Source of the DNA: an uncultured Coriobacteriales bacterium | GTDB taxonomy: Bacteria > Actinomycetota > Coriobacteriia > Coriobacteriales > UMGS124 | NCBI GenBank assembly: GCA_903789505.1 | Contig: CAIFEU010000015.1 | Span: 12,686-18,260 of the forward strand | Direction of reading: 5' to 3' | Length of the DNA stretch: 5,575 bases | In this document: piece after piece, positions 5,011-5,575 of the stretch | Layout of the letters: each line of letters starts with the position of its first letter | Position numbering within the stretch: the first letter of the stretch is position 1 | Notes under the pieces: model-generated | What the model was told of the DNA's origin: nothing | The model's input: the letters and a program-made list of their open reading frames with translations, nothing else | Databases searched by the model: none | Position numbers and translations under genes: made by a program

Positions 5011-5575
5011 GCGTCTCGCTCGTGGTCGAGGGGGGCGGGATGCGGGGGTTCTACTCGATGGGCGTGCTGTCGCGCATGCTCGACGAGGGGATTCGCCTGC
5101 CCCGCGTCATCGCCGTGTCGTCGGGGGCCCTCGCCGCCGCCCGCTACCTCGCCGGGGAGACGGGGGTCGGCTTCGTGCGCGAACTGGGCGGCACGCGCGA
5201 CCTCCTCCGGCCGGCGGGGCTCGTGTCCCCGCGCGGGGGCCTGCTGCGCACGTCGGGCTTCATCGACCGCGCCGTGCCCCGCGACGTCCTCGACGCGGCG
5301 CTCTGCTCGGGCGCGCGCCTGGAGGTCTCCGCCGTGCGTGCCCGCGACGCTCAGCTCACGTGGTGGGCGAGCGACGACCTGTCGAACGCCGACGAGCTGC
5401 GCGAGCGCATCGTGGCGAGCTGCTCCATACCCGTCGTGATGCCCATCGCGACCGTGGGGGGCGAGGTGTACGTGGACGGGGGCATCCGCGACTCGATCCC
5501 GATCGACCGGGCGCGCGACGAGGGCGTCACGCACCACGTCGCCCTGCTCACCCGCCCGCGGCTCTACCGCAAGGG
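5007..5575 (+). CDS. Patatin-like phospholipase / acyl hydrolase, 3' end outside window
   Basis: Patatin-family enzymes are Ser-Asp dyad lipid acyl hydrolases. The visible 189 residues contain the oxyanion-hole motif EGGGMRG at 8-14, near the very N-terminus. The nucleophile elbow AVSSG is at 36-40 with Ser38, followed by a helix ALAAARYLAGE. The catalytic Asp157 sits in VDGGIRDSIPI at 156-166 (DGG variant). The first Gly of the usual GxSxG is Ala here. The layout, with MGVL after the glycine loop and CSIPVVMP before the Asp, fits the bacterial YjjU/RssA-like branch. These proteins run to about 280-300 residues, so about a third is missing. No signal peptide or membrane helix is visible, so it is probably cytosolic. 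The ATG overlaps the sqdX stop (ATGA) and lacks a clear ribosome binding site, indicating translational coupling. The substrate is unknown; a role in sulfolipid or phospholipid turnover is inferred only from position. Confidence 0.88.
   Translation, partial: MSVSLVVEGGGMRGFYSMGVLSRMLDEGIRLPRVIAVSSGALAAARYLAGETGVGFVRELGGTRDLLRPAGLVSPRGGLLRTSGFIDRAVPRDVLDAALCSGARLEVSAVRARDAQLTWWASDDLSNADELRERIVASCSIPVVMPIATVGGEVYVDGGIRDSIPIDRARDEGVTHHVALLTRPRLYRK

Noticed and set aside
1..5575. CRISPR array, tRNA or rRNA gene, insertion sequence, attachment site or origin
   Set aside because: No spaced direct repeats, no tRNA-like cloverleaf, no transposase or integrase frame, and no terminal repeats were seen on either strand.

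Overview
The window is GC-rich bacterial DNA, densely coding, with strong Shine-Dalgarno sites. A divergent rpmB / Asp23-Gls24 / DAK2-type (YloV, FakA) block is a layout familiar from Gram-positive bacteria. GC richness together with the absence of mycolic- or streptomycete-type genes makes a high-GC Gram-positive, perhaps a Coriobacteriia-like actinobacterium, the best guess. This is an inference from gene order and base composition, not a taxonomic search.

Left part (1-1927, minus strand): a two-gene unit read right to left. It holds a small Asp23/Gls24-family protein, then a FakA-like fatty-acid kinase that runs off the left edge with 487 residues visible. A 242-bp divergent intergenic region (1928-2169) carries candidate promoters for both directions. 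Right of it, on the plus strand, is rpmB (ribosomal protein L28, four-cysteine zinc form), closed by a textbook intrinsic terminator at 2388-2415.

Right part (2416-5575, plus strand): after the terminator comes a candidate promoter and a tight run of three genes. The first is a very clear UDP-sulfoquinovose synthase (SQD1/SqdB type). The second is a GT4 glycosyltransferase whose sequence resembles plant SQD2 and cyanobacterial SqdX sulfoquinovosyl-diacylglycerol synthase. The third is a patatin-like acyl hydrolase, cut by the right edge, whose ATG overlaps the stop of the glycosyltransferase (ATGA).

The first two genes are together sufficient, in the plant/cyanobacterial scheme, to turn UDP-glucose plus sulfite into the sulfolipid SQDG. 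Finding the pair in an apparently non-photosynthetic Gram-positive-like genome, coupled to a lipid hydrolase, is the most interesting feature of the window. With FakA on the other side, the window has a membrane-lipid theme, although the FakA block is probably ancestral housekeeping and the sqd block accessory.
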